Positions 63,505 through 64,000 of a DNA stretch of 64,000 bases are shown here, piece by piece. The stretch spans positions 558,001 to 622,000 of the forward strand of contig NZ_CP029617.1 in the NCBI RefSeq assembly GCF_003945545.1, in the 5' to 3' direction. Position numbers and translations under genes: made by a program. This DNA comes from Streptomyces sp. WAC 01529. Its GTDB lineage: Bacteria; Actinomycetota; Actinomycetes; Streptomycetales; Streptomycetaceae. Within the stretch, counting starts at the first letter, position 1; every line of letters begins with the position of its first letter. The notes under the pieces are model-generated. The model was not told where the DNA came from. It made no database searches and was given only the letters and a program-made list of their open reading frames with translations.

Positions 63505-64000
63505 TCAGCCGACGGGTTGGTCGGCCCCCGCCGCCACGATCAGTCGGGCGGCGTTGGTGACGGAGGAGTCCACGAAGAACTCGGCAATCGGAACTTCCAC
63601 CGTGAACACACTCTTGAGGCGGGAAACGAGCCGCAGCGCGGCCAGAGAGTGGAAACCCAGCGCGAAGATGTCCGTCCGCAGGTCGATCGTCGGTACTTTG
63701 AGTACCGCACAGTAGACCTCCGCGACCTTCACTTCGAGCTCGCTGCCCAGCGCCTCCTCGGGGACGACACGCTCGCGGCTCTGCAGCGCGAGCAAGGCCG
63801 CTTGGTCGACCTTGCCGTGCGAGGTGAGCGGGAACCGTTCCACTACTGAGAACTGAGCCGGAACCAGGTGCGGGGGAAGCTGGGTACGCACGTACGCCGC
63901 GACTGCTGCCTCGTCGGCGTACGTACCGATCAGGAATGCGATCAGCTCAAGCTCGGCCGCTGGGTCAGTCTCGGTGCGCCGAGGCACGACCACACTGCGC
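63505..64000 (-). CDS. Nonribosomal peptide synthetase, C-terminal end (cut by window edge)
   Basis: About 165 residues are visible, open at the window end. They comprise the C-terminal subdomain of an adenylation domain (AYVRTQLPPHLVPAQFSVVE, then LTSHGKVDQAAL as the A10 motif with its Lys) and a carrier domain (EVYCAVLKVPTIDLRTDIFA, LGFHSLAALRLVSRLKSVFT). The phosphopantetheine Ser is in GFHSL; the usual consensus is GGHSL. The protein ends 45 residues after that Ser with no thioesterase, so release or condensation must use another protein. The rest of the gene lies outside the window. Confidence 0.88.
   Translation of the reverse strand, partial: RSVVVPRRTETDPAAELELIAFLIGTYADEAAVAAYVRTQLPPHLVPAQFSVVERFPLTSHGKVDQAALLALQSRERVVPEEALGSELEVKVAEVYCAVLKVPTIDLRTDIFALGFHSLAALRLVSRLKSVFTVEVPIAEFFVDSSVTNAARLIVAAGADQPVG

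Overview
The window is high-GC DNA with GTG and TTG starts, ATGA/GTGA overlaps between genes, a conservon signalling operon (cvnABCD), a Streptomyces-type xylose isomerase and many C/G-ending codons. Together these point to a Streptomyces or close relative. The right edge enters a nonribosomal peptide synthetase.

Bases 1-27,500 look like ordinary chromosome. From left to right they hold: a TPR protein end, a DUF6397-like protein and a lone roadblock protein; a PPOX-fold oxidoreductase and the conservon, with an MHYT membrane sensor upstream; a methyltransferase, a hydrolase, a PadR regulator and an MpaB-like oxygenase; small proteins and a fatty acid desaturase; a SNF2 helicase/SWIM pair; the divergent xylose locus (xylA / xylB-ROK regulator); a formamidase behind the deletion scar of an amino acid permease; a Tat-exported peptidoglycan amidase; and an aldehyde dehydrogenase with its GAF regulator, closed by a strong terminator.

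Bases 27,500-53,300 form an accessory region bracketed by two decayed copies of a tyrosine integrase. A third short copy lies at 63.4 kb. The first half (28.2-38.7 kb, minus strand) is a tightly coupled four-gene operon of very large proteins of unknown function: a DUF6603-like protein of 1092 residues, proteins of 745 and 1213 residues, and a beta-rich fibre-like protein of 438 residues. The second half (39.4-52.2 kb) reads as a RiPP biosynthetic locus. A 30-residue acidic peptide gene, too short for usual gene calling, is followed by an HExxH-motif protein, a YcaO protein, two methyltransferases and a 2-oxoglutarate oxygenase. Divergently lie a glycosyltransferase, a sugar epimerase, a sulfotransferase, a glycosyltransferase-sulfotransferase fusion, an ABC exporter and another sulfotransferase. 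I infer a modified, possibly glycosylated and sulfated, peptide. I know of no described pathway with this combination, and this is my strongest candidate for an undescribed system.

Bases 53,300-64,000 are a patchwork. Two predicted restriction-endonuclease-fold proteins (DUF4365 and an ExK nuclease-like protein) sit beside the integrase remnant. Then come a lipoprotein, two IS5-family transposase fragments, an RHS fragment, a DUF4383 membrane protein with an MMPL transporter and divergent MarR regulator, a large APC permease, a CRISPR-repeat-like single palindrome, and the C-terminal end of an NRPS. No rRNA, tRNA or CRISPR array was seen.
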